A stretch of DNA of 6,241 bases from Clostridiales bacterium UBA4696 (lineage in GTDB: Bacteria; Bacillota; Clostridia; Oscillospirales; Oscillospiraceae): NCBI GenBank assembly GCA_002404795.1, contig DHKK01000030.1, positions 1 through 6,241 of the forward strand. The letters are read 5' to 3'. Under the pieces are notes generated by a model. It saw only the letters and a list, made by a program, of their open reading frames with translations, had not been told where the DNA came from and searched no databases. Numbering within the stretch: the stretch's first letter is position 1; each line of letters begins with the position of its first letter. Positions 5,516 to 6,241 of the stretch are shown piece after piece. Both the position numbers and the translations under genes were made by a program.

Positions 5516-6241
5516 ATGGCAAAGAATCGTTACATCGGCGAATACCCCGTGATCGGCATCCGCCCCATCATCGACGGCCGCCGCGGCCCCATGCAGCTGC
5601 GTGAGAGCCTGGAAGACCAGGTCATGGCCATGGCCGAGGCCGCAAAAAAACTGTTCGAGGATAATCTCTACTACTCCAACGGCGAACACGTAAAGGTCGT
5701 CATGGCCGATACGTCCATCGGCCGCGTGCCGGAGTCCGCTGCCTGCGCGGAGAAGTTCAAGCGCGAGGGCGTCGCCATCACCCTGTCCGTCACCCCCTGC
5801 TGGTGCTACGGCTCCGAGACCATGGACATGGATCCCATGACCATCAAGGGCGTCTGGGGCTTCAACGGCACCGAGCGCCCGGGCGCGGTGTATCTCGCCT
5901 CCGTCCTGGCGACCCACGCGCAGAAGGGCCTGCCCGCCTTCGGCATCTACGGCCATGAGGTGCAGGACCGCGATCAGGTCACCGACATCCCCGACGACGT
6001 GAAGGAAAAGCTCCTGCGCTTCGGCCGGGCGGCCGTCGCGGCTGCCACGATGCGCGGCAAGAGCTATCTGCAGATCGGCTCCGTCACCATGGGCATCGGC
6101 GGCTCCATCATGGACCAGAACTTCATGGAGGAATATCTGGGCCTGCGCGTCGAGTCCGTCGACGAGGTCGAGATCCTGCGCCGCATGGAAGAGGGCATCT
6201 ATGACCACGAGGCCTATGAAAAGGCGCTGGCCTGGACGAAG
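5516..6241 (+). CDS. fucI: L-fucose isomerase, N-terminal part (cut by window end)
   Basis: FucI converts L-fucose to L-fuculose in the cytoplasm, the first step of fucose catabolism; the enzyme family also takes D-arabinose. The 242 codons here closely resemble the E. coli FucI N-terminus (full length ~591 aa) in order and spacing: GIRPIIDGRRG (14-24), TPCWCYGSETMDMDP (93-107), WGFNGTERPGAVYLA (114-128), KGLPAFGIYGHEVQD (137-151), LLRFGRA (166-172) and MGIGGSIMDQNF (192-203). The metal-binding Glu, Asp and His of the family lie in the missing part, so activity cannot be judged. ATG 5516 has AGGAG at 5503-5507, 8 bases upstream. The gene starts 58 bases after the regulator stop; that gap has no convincing terminator or promoter (a weak 4-bp hairpin at 5462-5473; TTTGA/TCAAA at 5474-5487), so co-transcription with the regulator is likely. 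The frame is open to the last base. Confidence 0.95.
   Translation, partial: MAKNRYIGEYPVIGIRPIIDGRRGPMQLRESLEDQVMAMAEAAKKLFEDNLYYSNGEHVKVVMADTSIGRVPESAACAEKFKREGVAITLSVTPCWCYGSETMDMDPMTIKGVWGFNGTERPGAVYLASVLATHAQKGLPAFGIYGHEVQDRDQVTDIPDDVKEKLLRFGRAAVAAATMRGKSYLQIGSVTMGIGGSIMDQNFMEEYLGLRVESVDEVEILRRMEEGIYDHEAYEKALAWTK

Overview
The window comes from a GC-rich, low-AT-leader Gram-positive genome, most likely a gut Clostridia of the Oscillospiraceae/Ruminococcaceae kind. Three things suggest this: strong AGGAGG-type ribosome binding sites, a lipoprotein-anchored sugar-binding protein, and a palindrome-rich intergenic repeat block (about 41-196) of a style I associate with those genomes. The taxonomic call is inference; no rRNA or marker gene is present.

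Layout. Bases 1-468 hold no gene I can support. They contain a cluster of stable hairpins bounded by outward-facing terminators, then an AT-rich promoter zone (about 205-296), then a long structured leader carrying a LacI-type operator. Next comes a three-gene, same-strand importer operon in rbsACB-like order: a tandem-domain sugar ABC ATPase (469-1968), a membrane permease (1975-2967) and a substrate-binding lipoprotein (3038-4207). A perfect 14-bp stem-loop closes it. After a 275-bp regulatory gap come a LacI-family repressor (4483-5457) with a good sigma-A-like promoter, and the start of L-fucose isomerase, fucI (5516 to the window edge, truncated by the window).

How it works together. The importer probably brings in L-fucose or a sugar FucI also accepts, such as D-arabinose. 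FucI isomerises it to the ketose, and the LacI protein probably controls both transcription units. Three copies of a CG-centred palindrome, core CGAAACGTT, lie in the importer leader (403-416), in the importer/regulator gap (4303-4314), and just downstream of the predicted regulator start site (4454-4467). This supports one local regulon with autoregulation. Substrate identity rests on the fucI neighbour, not on the transporter sequence.

No new biological system is evident: the genes are all recognisable families. The points worth a second look are regulatory: the operator set, a composite CGAAACGTT-N6-TACAGGA element in inverted copies, a 21-bp-spaced direct repeat at the importer promoter, and the repeat/terminator block.
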